A stretch of 5,400 nucleotides of DNA from contig CANNRM010000056.1 of NCBI GenBank assembly GCA_947508155.1, positions 1-5,400 on the forward strand, read 5' to 3'. The notes below the pieces were generated by a model that was not told where the DNA came from, did no database searches, and worked only from the letters and a program-made list of their open reading frames with translations. This document shows positions 1 to 5,256 of the stretch, piece by piece. This DNA is from Rickettsiales bacterium (GTDB lineage Bacteria; Pseudomonadota; Alphaproteobacteria; Rickettsiales; Rickettsiaceae). The position numbers were made by a program, and so were the translations under genes. Each line of letters opens with the position of its first letter. Position 1 is the stretch's first letter.

Positions 1-462
1 ATCACCATCAAATTTCAAAGTAACCTTCTCAAAAACTACTGGCTTTGTACAAGCAATCTCAGTCAAAAGAATCTTATACGCCTCATCCAGACCTTGTGGC
101 ACAAACTCTATCCGATCATATACTTCTTGCATCACCCTAAATTTCGCACCTAACTCCAAAATATAGCATGCATCCCACGAATAAGGACCGTCTGAGCCTG
201 TCATCACCACAACAACAGGCACCCCATTACCCAATATATTGGCTTTACAATAATTCGCTACCTCAATACCATCAATAGGCTCGGATCCCTCTGAGAATTC
301 AAAAACACTTTGCCCACCCTTAAAAACGGTGATCGTCTTATGCTTAGAATCATTATCCCATACTATATCATAACCATTACATTTCATGGACTGATGCCCA
401 GTAGCTTCGACAAAACCAACACAATATACCATTGCCACTAAAAACAAAAATATCTTTTTCAC
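1..462 (-). CDS. Exported cysteine-containing protein, partial (C-terminus beyond left edge)
   Basis: I do not recognise this protein. The minus-strand frame stays open from its start to the window edge, giving 154 codons without a stop. It begins with two lysines and a hydrophobic stretch (KKIFLFLVAMVYCVGFVEA), a classical Sec signal peptide. Signal peptidase I cleavage is likely after VEA, about residue 20, so the mature protein should be periplasmic or secreted. The visible mature part is mixed alpha/beta in character, with no further membrane segment. It has four cysteines (about residues 28, 72, 99 and 138), which could form disulphides outside the cytoplasm. I chose the GTG at 462 because an AGGG Shine-Dalgarno lies 8 bases upstream; the ATG at 468, two codons earlier in frame, is only 2 bases from that AGGG. 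The gene follows the Rpn gene by about 50 bases on the same strand and may be cotranscribed with it. The reading frame and signal peptide are seen; the function is unknown. Confidence 0.8.
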   Translation of the reverse strand, partial: MKKIFLFLVAMVYCVGFVEATGHQSMKCNGYDIVWDNDSKHKTITVFKGGQSVFEFSEGSEPIDGIEVANYCKANILGNGVPVVVVMTGSDGPYSWDACYILELGAKFRVMQEVYDRIEFVPQGLDEAYKILLTEIACTKPVVFEKVTLKFDGD

Positions 463-470
463 TATCATAA

Positions 471-474
471 CCCT
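471..474 (-). promoter_or_regulatory. Shine-Dalgarno AGGG for the exported-protein gene
   Basis: On the minus strand AGGG is followed by 8 bases and then GTG (462), the best spacing available. The in-frame ATG at 468 is only 2 bases away, so this site favours the GTG start. It directly adjoins the repeat relic at 474-516. Confidence 0.55.
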
Positions 475-516
475 AAATTACCGCAAAGCAAAAAGACTCA
501 ACAGAGAACAACTCGA
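474..516 (-). repeat. Decayed partial copy of the palindromic element found at the radA 3' end
   Basis: Bases 475-502 match 1454-1481 at 24 of 28 positions in the same orientation. Similarity continues weakly to the shared TCGA around 513-516, with about 9 bases missing relative to the other copy. Only the downstream arm is present; the centre and upstream arm are absent or unrecognisable. It fills most of the gap between the Rpn stop (519-521) and the next gene. Read on the minus strand, both copies encode LSLFALR followed by TAA, and the three differences inside that stretch are all synonymous. Confidence 0.7.
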
Positions 517-518
517 TT

Positions 519-1379
519 TTAAGAATTCTGTATTTCATGTTCAGCAAGACCAGTAAACTCGATTATCTCATTCAAAGGCTTACCCTTAGATAACATCAAT
601 TTGGCAATTGCAACTTTTTCAGACCTTACCCCCTCTTCTCTTCCTCTTTCTTCTGCCTTTTTGAGGGTATTTGCTTCTATACGTAGCCATTTTAAATGAT
701 CTTCATATGCATCACGCTCTACTTTTGTAAAACTCATAACTTCTAACACGTTCAAAGCTTTCTTTAAGCTTGGGTTATTCAATTCTTTTGGTAATTTATC
801 CGAGTTCAATAAATCATATCGTGTTAAAAAAGCCAACCACATATCTAACGAATTCTTAACCTTGGCTATAAGATCAGATAATTCATCATTAGAGTCGGGC
901 GTGAATTTTTTCAACTCAATTGTATGTAGCTCCAAATCGTCAAAATATACAAACCCACTCTCCTTTTCAGTAACATGAAACACATTGTGATATTTAGGAG
1001 AGTCTAAAATTGATGTGAAATTCAAAATATGAATCCCTATAGCTTTGGATAGCACAGAATAATCTTCTGCTGTTTGTAATTGCTCAGTATATAATTTGCC
1101 CCAGTAATATAAGGCTCTTTTGTCATAATCAGCTTCATCGCTAATTTGAATTTCAATATTAAACCTTGTGCCATCAGGGCCTTTGGCTTTAATGTCTAAA
1201 ATAGATAACTTGTCCTCTTTAAAATTTTTAGGATTATACGGGTTTAAAAGGGTAACCTCAGACACCTGGTCTTTTTGCGACACAATAGAATTTATAAGAG
1301 ATATCAGAAGATCTTTATTCTCTTCAACTCCAAATATTTTCTTAAAAGCTATGTCCACTCTAGGACTAATTGAACTCAT
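519..1379 (-). CDS. Rpn family recombination-promoting nuclease / putative transposase (PD-(D/E)XK)
   Basis: This 286-residue protein has the hallmarks of the Rpn / PDDEXK_2 family, nucleases of the restriction-endonuclease fold; E. coli RpnA promotes RecA-independent recombination. The N-terminus (SPRVDIAFKKIFGVEENKDLLISLIN) is the typical opening block. The PD-(D/E)XK core is seen as Asp62 in LDIKA followed by Glu76 and Gln78 in NIEIQ, a D-x13-ExQ arrangement. The YYWGKLYTEQL segment follows, as in relatives. The tail has the family's charged stretch (KKAEERGREEGVRSEKVAIAK) and ends in a small helical part (IIEFTGLAEHEI). Length is normal for the family and all core residues are present, so it looks intact. 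The start at 1379 has GAGA about 6 bases upstream and a TATAAT box further up. Such genes are often multicopy in Rickettsiales. This one lies between two related direct repeats. Family assignment is firm; its in vivo role is inferred. Confidence 0.92.
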   Translation of the reverse strand: MSSISPRVDIAFKKIFGVEENKDLLISLINSIVSQKDQVSEVTLLNPYNPKNFKEDKLSILDIKAKGPDGTRFNIEIQISDEADYDKRALYYWGKLYTEQLQTAEDYSVLSKAIGIHILNFTSILDSPKYHNVFHVTEKESGFVYFDDLELHTIELKKFTPDSNDELSDLIAKVKNSLDMWLAFLTRYDLLNSDKLPKELNNPSLKKALNVLEVMSFTKVERDAYEDHLKWLRIEANTLKKAEERGREEGVRSEKVAIAKLMLSKGKPLNEIIEFTGLAEHEIQNS

Positions 1380-1409
1380 GTATTTCTCACATCATTTTAA
1401 CTAATAAGC

Positions 1410-1438
1410 ATTATAGCATGAATCTTATAGTTTAACCA
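1410..1438 (-). promoter_or_regulatory. Putative promoter of the Rpn gene
   Basis: On the minus strand a perfect TATAAT (-10, 1415 to 1410) lies 17 bases after a weak -35, TGGTTA (1438 to 1433). The predicted transcript would start about 25 bases before the ATG at 1379, leaving room for the GAGA ribosome site. The -10 is convincing and the -35 is poor. Confidence 0.45.
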
Positions 1439-1452
1439 CAATATTGTACCAA

Positions 1453-1596
1453 TAAATTACCGCAGCGCAAAAAGGCTCAAATTATCCGTAGAAAAGGAAT
1501 TCGAGTGACGATCTCCCGTCCCGCAGCGTACACTTAAGTACGTGAGGACAGGATCATGATGAATTACTTTCTCTACGGTTAATTTGAGCCTTTTTG
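1453..1596. repeat. Long imperfect palindromic element fused to the radA 3' end (RPE-like)
   Basis: The arms 1468-1496 and 1568-1596 are inverted repeats matching at 26 of 29 positions. Pairing continues imperfectly inward to a centre near 1532-1536, where ACTTAAGT and flanking GTAC units form a small palindrome. On the left the element continues to 1453 (TAAATTACCGCAGCG), a part shared with the relic at 474-516. The right arm stops abruptly at radA codons. As RNA it would fold into one long hairpin, and the minus-strand transcript carries a T5 run in the distal arm, so it might also end or stabilise the radA message. Size, palindromy and fusion to a coding end resemble the Rickettsia and Wolbachia palindromic elements; I cannot assign it to a named family. 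Confidence 0.82.
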
Positions 1597-2943
1597 TCCG
1601 AACATCTTCAGCTGCTTCACATGCGCTATCGTCGTCGTCTTTACACCCTGATCCTGATGAGGATGACTCGCACAAAAAATCTCACTAAACCCCAATTTAC
1701 TGGCCTCACGAATACGCGCATCAACCTGCGTTACCTTACGAACCTCGCCAGATAAACCAATCTCCCCAAAAAAAACACTACCCTGAGGCAAAGGCGAATT
1801 ATTAGCAGCTGAAACTATCGCAGCCGCAACAGCTAAATCCGCCGCTGGCTCCGTAATCTTCAACCCACCAGCAACGCTCAAATACACCTCATAAGTTGAA
1901 AGATTTAGCCCATAGCGCACAGAAAGCACAGCCAGAATCATCGAGAGCCTATTGGGATCCCACCCAACCACGGACCTGCGAGGCATTGGCATGTTGCTTG
2001 GAGCAATCAAGGCCTGAATCTCCACCAGAATCGGCCTAGAGCCCTCAATACCCGCGAAAACGCTAATACCACTTACATTATTCTCACGATCCATAAGAAA
2101 CAGCTCAGATGGATTCTTCACCTCACGCAATCCACCGCTAGTCATTTCAAAAATCCCAATCTCATTCACACTGCCAAAACGATTCTTCATCGAACGTAAG
2201 ATTCGGAAATGATAACTCGCATCACCCTCAAAATAAAGCACTGTATCGACCATATGCTCCAGCACCTTCGGCCCGGCAAGCTGACCATCTTTCGTCACAT
2301 GCCCTACAAGCAACAATATGATATCGTTACGCTTTGCGTAAGTAATCAAATCATGCGCGACAGCCCTTATTTGCGAAACAGTCCCAGGTGCAGATGAATA
2401 GTCACTGGAATATATAGTTTGGATCGAATCAATCACCACAAGCTTCACTTCGCTTTTGAGTGCATCAATAGTTGCCAGAATATCATGCACATTGGTTGCA
2501 GCTACAATGTAACTCTCTTTGCTACCCACTTGCAATCTATGAGCCCGTAATTTCACTTGCTCCGCCGATTCCTCACCAGTTACATATAAAGACTTAATCC
2601 CCGAATCCGCAAGCTGAGAGGTCAATTGCAAAAGGAGTGTAGACTTTCCAATACCAGGATCTCCTCCTACTAAAATAGCAGATGCAGGAACAAGCCCACC
2701 GCCTAACACGCGGTTAAGTTCTTCGATTGGAGTGATGATACGACTACGTTCAGACGCGCCATCACCTGATAAAATCTCAGGAGTAAGCTTGACACCTGTA
2801 CGCACGGAAACGCTGGCGGAATCGTTAGTTTCCACTTCTTCATAGATGGTACTCCATTCACCACAGTCAAAGCATTGCCCAGCCCATTTCGGCGAAATGG
2901 AACCGCAGTTTGAGCATACATATTGTTTTTTTGTTTTGGCCAT
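1579..2943 (-). CDS. radA: DNA repair protein RadA
   Basis: RadA (Sms) is a RecA-like ATPase that helps process recombination intermediates and promotes branch migration in the cytoplasm. The 454-residue product shows every family landmark in order. A C4 zinc finger comprises Cys10, Cys13, Cys24 and Cys27. The Walker A motif is GDPGIGKST (94-102), followed by TGEES (122-126) and Walker B VVIDS (169-173). The RadA-specific KNRFGS motif lies at 253-258. A Lon-protease-like C-terminal domain (about 275-440) includes RRSVVGWDPNRLS and the PAADLAVAAAI and FFGEIGLSGEVR segments. Length matches the family (E. coli 460). The ATG at 2943 leads straight into the zinc finger; no good Shine-Dalgarno precedes it, so translation may be coupled to the toxin gene ending 12 bases upstream. 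The last five residues (QKGSN) and the stop come from the right arm of the palindromic element, so the ancestral end was probably near LKMF. Confidence 0.97.
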   Translation of the reverse strand: MAKTKKQYVCSNCGSISPKWAGQCFDCGEWSTIYEEVETNDSASVSVRTGVKLTPEILSGDGASERSRIITPIEELNRVLGGGLVPASAILVGGDPGIGKSTLLLQLTSQLADSGIKSLYVTGEESAEQVKLRAHRLQVGSKESYIVAATNVHDILATIDALKSEVKLVVIDSIQTIYSSDYSSAPGTVSQIRAVAHDLITYAKRNDIILLLVGHVTKDGQLAGPKVLEHMVDTVLYFEGDASYHFRILRSMKNRFGSVNEIGIFEMTSGGLREVKNPSELFLMDRENNVSGISVFAGIEGSRPILVEIQALIAPSNMPMPRRSVVGWDPNRLSMILAVLSVRYGLNLSTYEVYLSVAGGLKITEPAADLAVAAAIVSAANNSPLPQGSVFFGEIGLSGEVRKVTQVDARIREASKLGFSEIFCASHPHQDQGVKTTTIAHVKQLKMFGQKGSN

Positions 2944-2955
2944 GTTTTTGTGTTT

Positions 2956-3264
2956 TTATGGGTGTGGGGTAATGTCAAGGATTGTTATTGTATCCTTATC
3001 GGGTCCATAATGCCAGAAAATTCTATAGACTCCTGAAGTATGATTTTCCGCATAAGCTTCAAATATTTCTTCTCCATTCGCACGTGAAAATTCTTTGTAT
3101 TTATGGGTATTTAAACTTGGGTGCCTCGGATTGATTGACAAATACGCCAATGCTTTTTGTACCGCCTTAAAGCGCTTAGCAAGGCTTTTGTTTTGCTCTA
3201 ATTTTTTAAGTACTTCAACAGTGTCATTAGAAAAGACAAGAATGAACTTCATTTTTGTCATCAT
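2956..3264 (-). CDS. RelE/ParE-like toxin of a type II toxin-antitoxin pair
   Basis: This 102-residue basic protein resembles small RelE/ParE-superfamily toxins. Visible signatures are an N-terminal strand (MKFILVFSNDTVEVL), a helical region rich in lysine (LKKLEQNKSLAKRFKAVQKALAYL), NPRHPSLNTHKY, and the C-terminal strands EAYAEN...YRIFWHYGP...ITILDITPHP. The YRIFWHYGP and ITPHP blocks are, from memory, characteristic of a widespread family of such proteins; members are generally ribosome-dependent mRNA interferases or gyrase poisons, and which applies here cannot be told. The start could be the ATG at 3264, 3261 or 3252 (MKFILVF); none has a strong ribosome site. In each case the gene overlaps the upstream antitoxin gene (38 bases with the first), implying translational coupling. 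It ends 12 bases before radA. The superfamily call is likely; activity is untested. Confidence 0.78.
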   Translation of the reverse strand: MMTKMKFILVFSNDTVEVLKKLEQNKSLAKRFKAVQKALAYLSINPRHPSLNTHKYKEFSRANGEEIFEAYAENHTSGVYRIFWHYGPDKDTITILDITPHP

Positions 3265-3544
3265 CTAAATCTTTGGACAATATAGCCCAATCTTCATCAT
3301 CTAAATACTGAGTAAAATCACCTATATATTGTACCTCTCCGCGCTTAGATTGCTCTAGCCCTTTAAGCAATGATTTCATTGCAGCAGGATTTTCATAAAT
3401 CCAGCGCTCTCTTTCATGGATCGTCGACAAATCAACTAACTCAACCTTCTTATGGGGCAATGTACGAAAAATACTACGGCGCTTTGCCATCGGAGCAATG
3501 GGCGCTTTATTAAATTTTGATGCAGAAACTTTAGCTACAGACAT
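3227..3544 (-). CDS. Putative antitoxin partner of the RelE-like toxin
   Basis: This 105-residue protein is called an antitoxin mainly from position: it lies immediately upstream of and overlaps the toxin gene, in the usual antitoxin-first order. Its central segment (WIYENPAAMKSLLKGLEQSKRGEVQYIGDFTQYLDDED, residues 48-85) follows a pattern common at the toxin-binding end of RelB/Phd-type antitoxins: an ENPxAxxSLxxGLxxxxxG helix, then a short strand and GxFxQY. The N-terminus (1-35) is basic, low in complexity and has no recognisable helix-turn-helix or AbrB fold, so a DNA-binding role is uncertain. The C-terminus is strongly acidic (DLDDDKNE) and could mask the basic toxin. The ATG at 3544 has AAGG 7 bases upstream and a near-consensus promoter before it. 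The ENP pattern is seen; pairing with the toxin is inferred. Confidence 0.7.
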   Translation of the reverse strand: MSVAKVSASKFNKAPIAPMAKRRSIFRTLPHKKVELVDLSTIHERERWIYENPAAMKSLLKGLEQSKRGEVQYIGDFTQYLDDEDWAILSKDLDDDKNEVHSCLF

Positions 3545-3553
3545 TTTGATACC

Positions 3554-3579
3554 TTATATATACCTGTGATTATATATAA
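3554..3579. promoter_or_regulatory. AT-only inverted repeat over the operon promoter, candidate operator
   Basis: The 9-base arms TTATATATA (3554-3562) and TATATATAA (3571-3579) are perfect inverted repeats separated by 8 bases. The site covers the -10 box, the predicted start point and part of the Shine-Dalgarno. Toxin-antitoxin operons are usually repressed by the antitoxin or the complex at such palindromes. Because the arms are pure alternating AT in an AT-rich genome, chance is a real alternative. Confidence 0.4.
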
Positions 3580-3597
3580 ACCAACACCTTGCTTCAA
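3569..3597 (-). promoter_or_regulatory. Promoter of the antitoxin-toxin-radA operon
   Basis: On the minus strand TTGAAG (3597 to 3592) is followed after exactly 17 bases by a perfect TATAAT (3574 to 3569). The transcript would start about 18 bases before the antitoxin ATG, with AAGG (3555 to 3552) as ribosome site. This is the only good promoter seen upstream of toxin and radA, so radA expression probably depends on it at least partly. Confidence 0.68.
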
Positions 3598-3613
3598 GAG
3601 TAATCTTTTGTAA

Positions 3614-3642
3614 TTGACTGATCATAGAAAAGTTATTAGGAT
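3614..3642 (+). promoter_or_regulatory. Putative promoter of the proline-rich EPIYA-like gene
   Basis: TTGACT (3614-3619) and TAGGAT (3637-3642) are 17 bases apart on the plus strand. Transcription would start near 3649, only 1-2 bases before the first ATG (3651). That favours either a leaderless start at 3651 or, more likely, the second ATG at 3669 with its own AGG ribosome site. The -35 is good and the -10 only fair. Confidence 0.4.
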
Positions 3643-3650
3643 CGAACCAC

Positions 3651-3896
3651 ATGCACAAACAGGTAATCATGTCAAAAGAACCACCACCATTACTACCTAG
3701 AAAACATACATTTGACGAAAATATTTATGCCACTCCAAAAGTAGCAACTACACCACCTCCAAGACCACCAAAACCTATAGCTCTATTACAACCGAAAGAA
3801 ATAGATGAAACTTGGTATAGCGCTATAGCAGAACCTATATTTGCAGATCCAAAAACAGTATTGGCAGAAGTACATCATCCCACAGATGACATGTAA
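3651..3896 (+). CDS. Small proline-rich protein with EPIYA-like motifs, candidate host-directed effector
   Basis: I know no named family for this 81-residue protein. It is hydrophilic, with no signal peptide, membrane segment or obvious folded domain. It carries ENIYA (23-27), an EPIYA-type tyrosine motif within FDENIYATPK, and EPIFA (61-65), the same motif with Phe at the phosphorylation position. Two class II SH3-ligand patterns (PxxPxK) are visible: PLLPRK (13-18) and PPRPPK (36-41), the latter within TPPPRPPKP. Bacterial EPIYA proteins such as CagA, Anaplasma AnkA and Bartonella Beps are injected into host cells and phosphorylated by Src/Abl kinases, so a secreted signalling mimic fits an intracellular organism. 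Start 3651 has AGG 10 bases upstream; start 3669 (MSKEPPP, 75 residues) has AGG 5 bases upstream and fits the promoter better. It is divergent from the toxin-antitoxin operon, and the palindromic element begins 2 bases after its stop. Motifs are seen; function is inferred. It could also be a fragment of a larger effector. Confidence 0.65.
   Translation: MHKQVIMSKEPPPLLPRKHTFDENIYATPKVATTPPPRPPKPIALLQPKEIDETWYSAIAEPIFADPKTVLAEVHHPTDDM
3661..3663 (+). promoter_or_regulatory. Ribosome site favouring the internal start at 3669
   Basis: AGG, 5 bases before the second in-frame ATG. The alternative AGG at 3638-3640, 10 bases before the first ATG, lies inside the proposed -10 box and would not be transcribed from that promoter. 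Confidence 0.4.
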
Positions 3897-3897
3897 A

Positions 3898-4028
3898 TGT
3901 CATCCCCGCGAAGGCGGGGATCCAGTTTATATAATCTTTTTGGCTATATTTTCTAAAAAAATATAGCATTTTATTTCGTCGCTAGCGCAAAATTATTTAA
4001 CTGGGCCCCCGCCTTCGCGGGAGTGACA
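3898..4028. repeat. 131-base MITE-like palindromic element with GC-rich arms
   Basis: The arms 3898-3927 and 3999-4028 are inverted repeats matching at 26 of 30 positions, beginning TGTCA and ending TGACA. They contain the CCCGCGAAGGCGGG core that is familiar, in variants such as TGTCATTCCCGCG, from dispersed repeats of Rickettsia and other bacteria. Each arm also folds on itself: ATCCCCGC and GCGGGGAT (3902-3909 and 3914-3921) flank a GAAG loop. The interior is AT-rich, with a perfect 10-base inverted repeat (3943-3952 and 3958-3967) and an 8-base palindrome CGCTAGCG. No reading frame for a transposase is inside, so any mobility would need an enzyme supplied elsewhere. It fills nearly the whole gap between two convergent genes. 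Confidence 0.88.
3943..3976 (+). terminator. Possible plus-strand terminator hairpin inside the palindromic element
   Basis: A perfect 10-base stem (GCTATATTTT with AAAATATAGC, 5-base loop) is followed on the plus strand by ATTTTATTT. The stem has only two G-C pairs, so it would be a weak intrinsic terminator alone; the GC-rich outer arms could add to it. Its position 3' of the plus-strand gene and 3' of tmk fits a shared transcription stop. Confidence 0.35.
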
Positions 4029-4044
4029 AGATATAGATGAATTG

Positions 4045-4638
4045 TTACACGTAATATTTCAAAACATCTTCACTCACCACACCTTCACTTTGCATACCAT
4101 CAATGAGCACTATCCTCTTTGGAAATGTTTTTACTAAATCCAAAAAACACCCCCTAATTCGTTCATGTTCTGATATATCCTTATCTTCGAACTTATTATT
4201 TTCACCCCTGCTGCCTGCACGCTTTAGGCCTTCTGCAACCGGAACATCGATGAAAAAAGTTAAATCAGGATATATGTCTCCAACACACAGCTTATTCAAT
4301 TCAAGTACCTTCTCATGCCCCACATAGAAGCCCTGATAACATAATGTAGAATCAATAAATCTATCGCAAATAACAGTTACTCCATCATTTAACGCGGGCA
4401 AAATGACTTTGTCTAAATGTTCCTTACGCGCAGCCATTATAAGCAGCAGCTCAGTCATATGGTCCGCTTCATTATGAATAATAATCTCTCGGATTTTTTC
4501 AGCAATAGGAGTACCGCCTGGCTCACGCGTCCAGATACATTTGATATTTTGGGATTTTAGATATTCGAACAGGCGTTTACTTTGAGTGGTTTTACCACTC
4601 CCCTCACCGCCTTCGAATGTAATGAATTTTGGGGCCAT
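4045..4638 (-). CDS. tmk: Thymidylate kinase
   Basis: Tmk phosphorylates dTMP to dTDP with ATP, an essential cytoplasmic step in dTTP synthesis. From the ATG at 4638 the protein is 197 residues, near the usual 200-210. Motifs in order: P-loop GGEGSGKTT (10-18); TREPGGT (37-43); the DR motif in CDRFIDSTLCYQG (Asp92, Arg93); PDLTFFIDVP (124-133); and the LID region (RAGSRGENNKFED, 140-152). All key residues are present. The frame can be extended by 12 codons to a TTG at 4674, but that extension (TSCLSYSILPS) contains no family sequence and coincides with a near-consensus promoter, so ATG 4638 is preferred. No Shine-Dalgarno precedes this ATG and the predicted transcript begins about at it, so the mRNA is probably leaderless. 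The gene converges on the EPIYA-like gene, with the palindromic element between. Confidence 0.95.
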   Translation of the reverse strand: MAPKFITFEGGEGSGKTTQSKRLFEYLKSQNIKCIWTREPGGTPIAEKIREIIIHNEADHMTELLLIMAARKEHLDKVILPALNDGVTVICDRFIDSTLCYQGFYVGHEKVLELNKLCVGDIYPDLTFFIDVPVAEGLKRAGSRGENNKFEDKDISEHERIRGCFLDLVKTFPKRIVLIDGMQSEGVVSEDVLKYYV

Positions 4639-4645
4639 AGAGGGG

Positions 4646-4674
4646 AGTATAGAATATGACAAACAGGATGTCAA
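4646..4674 (-). promoter_or_regulatory. Near-consensus sigma-70 promoter of tmk (leaderless)
   Basis: On the minus strand a perfect -35 TTGACA (4674 to 4669) is followed by 17 bases and TATACT (4651 to 4646), one mismatch from TATAAT. Only 7 bases (CCCCTCT) separate the -10 from the tmk ATG at 4638, which puts the start point at or next to the A of the ATG. The -35 directly abuts the stop codon of the ankyrin remnant. Confidence 0.75.
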
Positions 4675-5256
4675 TTAATGATCATGCTGCTGCATAGCTG
4701 CCATAAGAGTAACCAGCACAAATGCATCTTGAGCCAGATAACCTTGCTCTAATACAGCATGTCCAGCATGGAAATCTGCGCCAAAAAGATCAGTTCCCAT
4801 AAGATCTGATGAATTTGCACCATGTTCAACTAATTCAGTAGCAACATTTTTCCATAATTCTTTGTCTGCGCCATTAGCAGCATTATAATATTCAGCAGTC
4901 CATTTAAGAGCTGTTTTATTATATACGTCTGTAGCATTCACAAAACTTGAATCTTTTTTACAGATATCATGTATCACTCTAGCATCTTTGAGCGAAATAG
5001 CCCAATGCAAGGTAGTAAATTTTTGATCATCAACATATTTAACATTGAATTGACTATTATTCACTATATACATAGCTTTTGCAGCTTGAGTCTTAAAATC
5101 AACATGCGCATTAACAGATACTTGCTCACACAAGTCAGTAAATGCAGTTCTTTGTGTTTGAGTATTGGCCAATCCATTAGGAACTTGCGCCATTTTGTTA
5201 TATACAGCATTAATATCTGCACCATGATCCACAAGCCATTTACATACTCCAAAACC
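4675..5256 (-). pseudogene. Ankyrin-repeat protein gene, 5' end lost at an IS insertion
   Basis: The reading frame contains the end of one ankyrin repeat (VCKWLVDHGADINAV) and, about 65 residues later, a more typical repeat (TTLHWAISLKDARVIHDICKKDSSFVNATD) followed by a degenerate one (NKTALKWTAEYY...ATELVEHGAN). The C-terminus (LAQDAFVLVTLMAAMQQHDH) is hydrophobic then histidine-rich and matches nothing I know. The frame is open upstream of the earliest possible start, the GTG at 5232, back to a TGA at 5257-5259, and the residues there (FGVCKWLV) are still ankyrin-like. The true N-terminus is therefore missing, and what lies beyond 5257 looks like an insertion sequence. The GTG has no ribosome site and would begin in the middle of a repeat. 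Ankyrin proteins of intracellular bacteria often act on host targets; the remnant may be silent. It could instead be the 3' half of a gene whose 5' half lies beyond the IS. Confidence 0.75.

Noticed and set aside
1168..1404. Plus-strand open frame opposite the Rpn gene
   Set aside because: It lies antisense to the conserved nuclease core and carries no domain or ribosome site.
474..1596. Repeats interpreted as a CRISPR array
   Set aside because: Only two copies nearly 1 kb apart with a gene between them and long internal palindromy; no regular repeat-spacer pattern.
1457..1675. Minus-strand open frame across the radA end and the palindrome (72 codons)
   Set aside because: It overlaps radA in another frame and has no plausible ribosome site. 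Its C-terminal part is simply the translated repeat, noted as an observation but not called as a gene.
4639..4674. TTG-initiated N-terminal extension of Tmk
   Set aside because: The 12 extra residues are unlike the family, which begins just before the P-loop, and the DNA there is a near-consensus promoter.
5230..5232. GTG as a genuine start of an intact ankyrin gene
   Set aside because: No ribosome site is present, the start would fall inside an ankyrin repeat, and ankyrin-like residues continue in frame upstream to 5256.
5064..5252. Minus-strand open frame beginning MEYVNGLWIM
   Set aside because: It is the ankyrin remnant read in a neighbouring frame; the ankyrin residues belong to the other frame.
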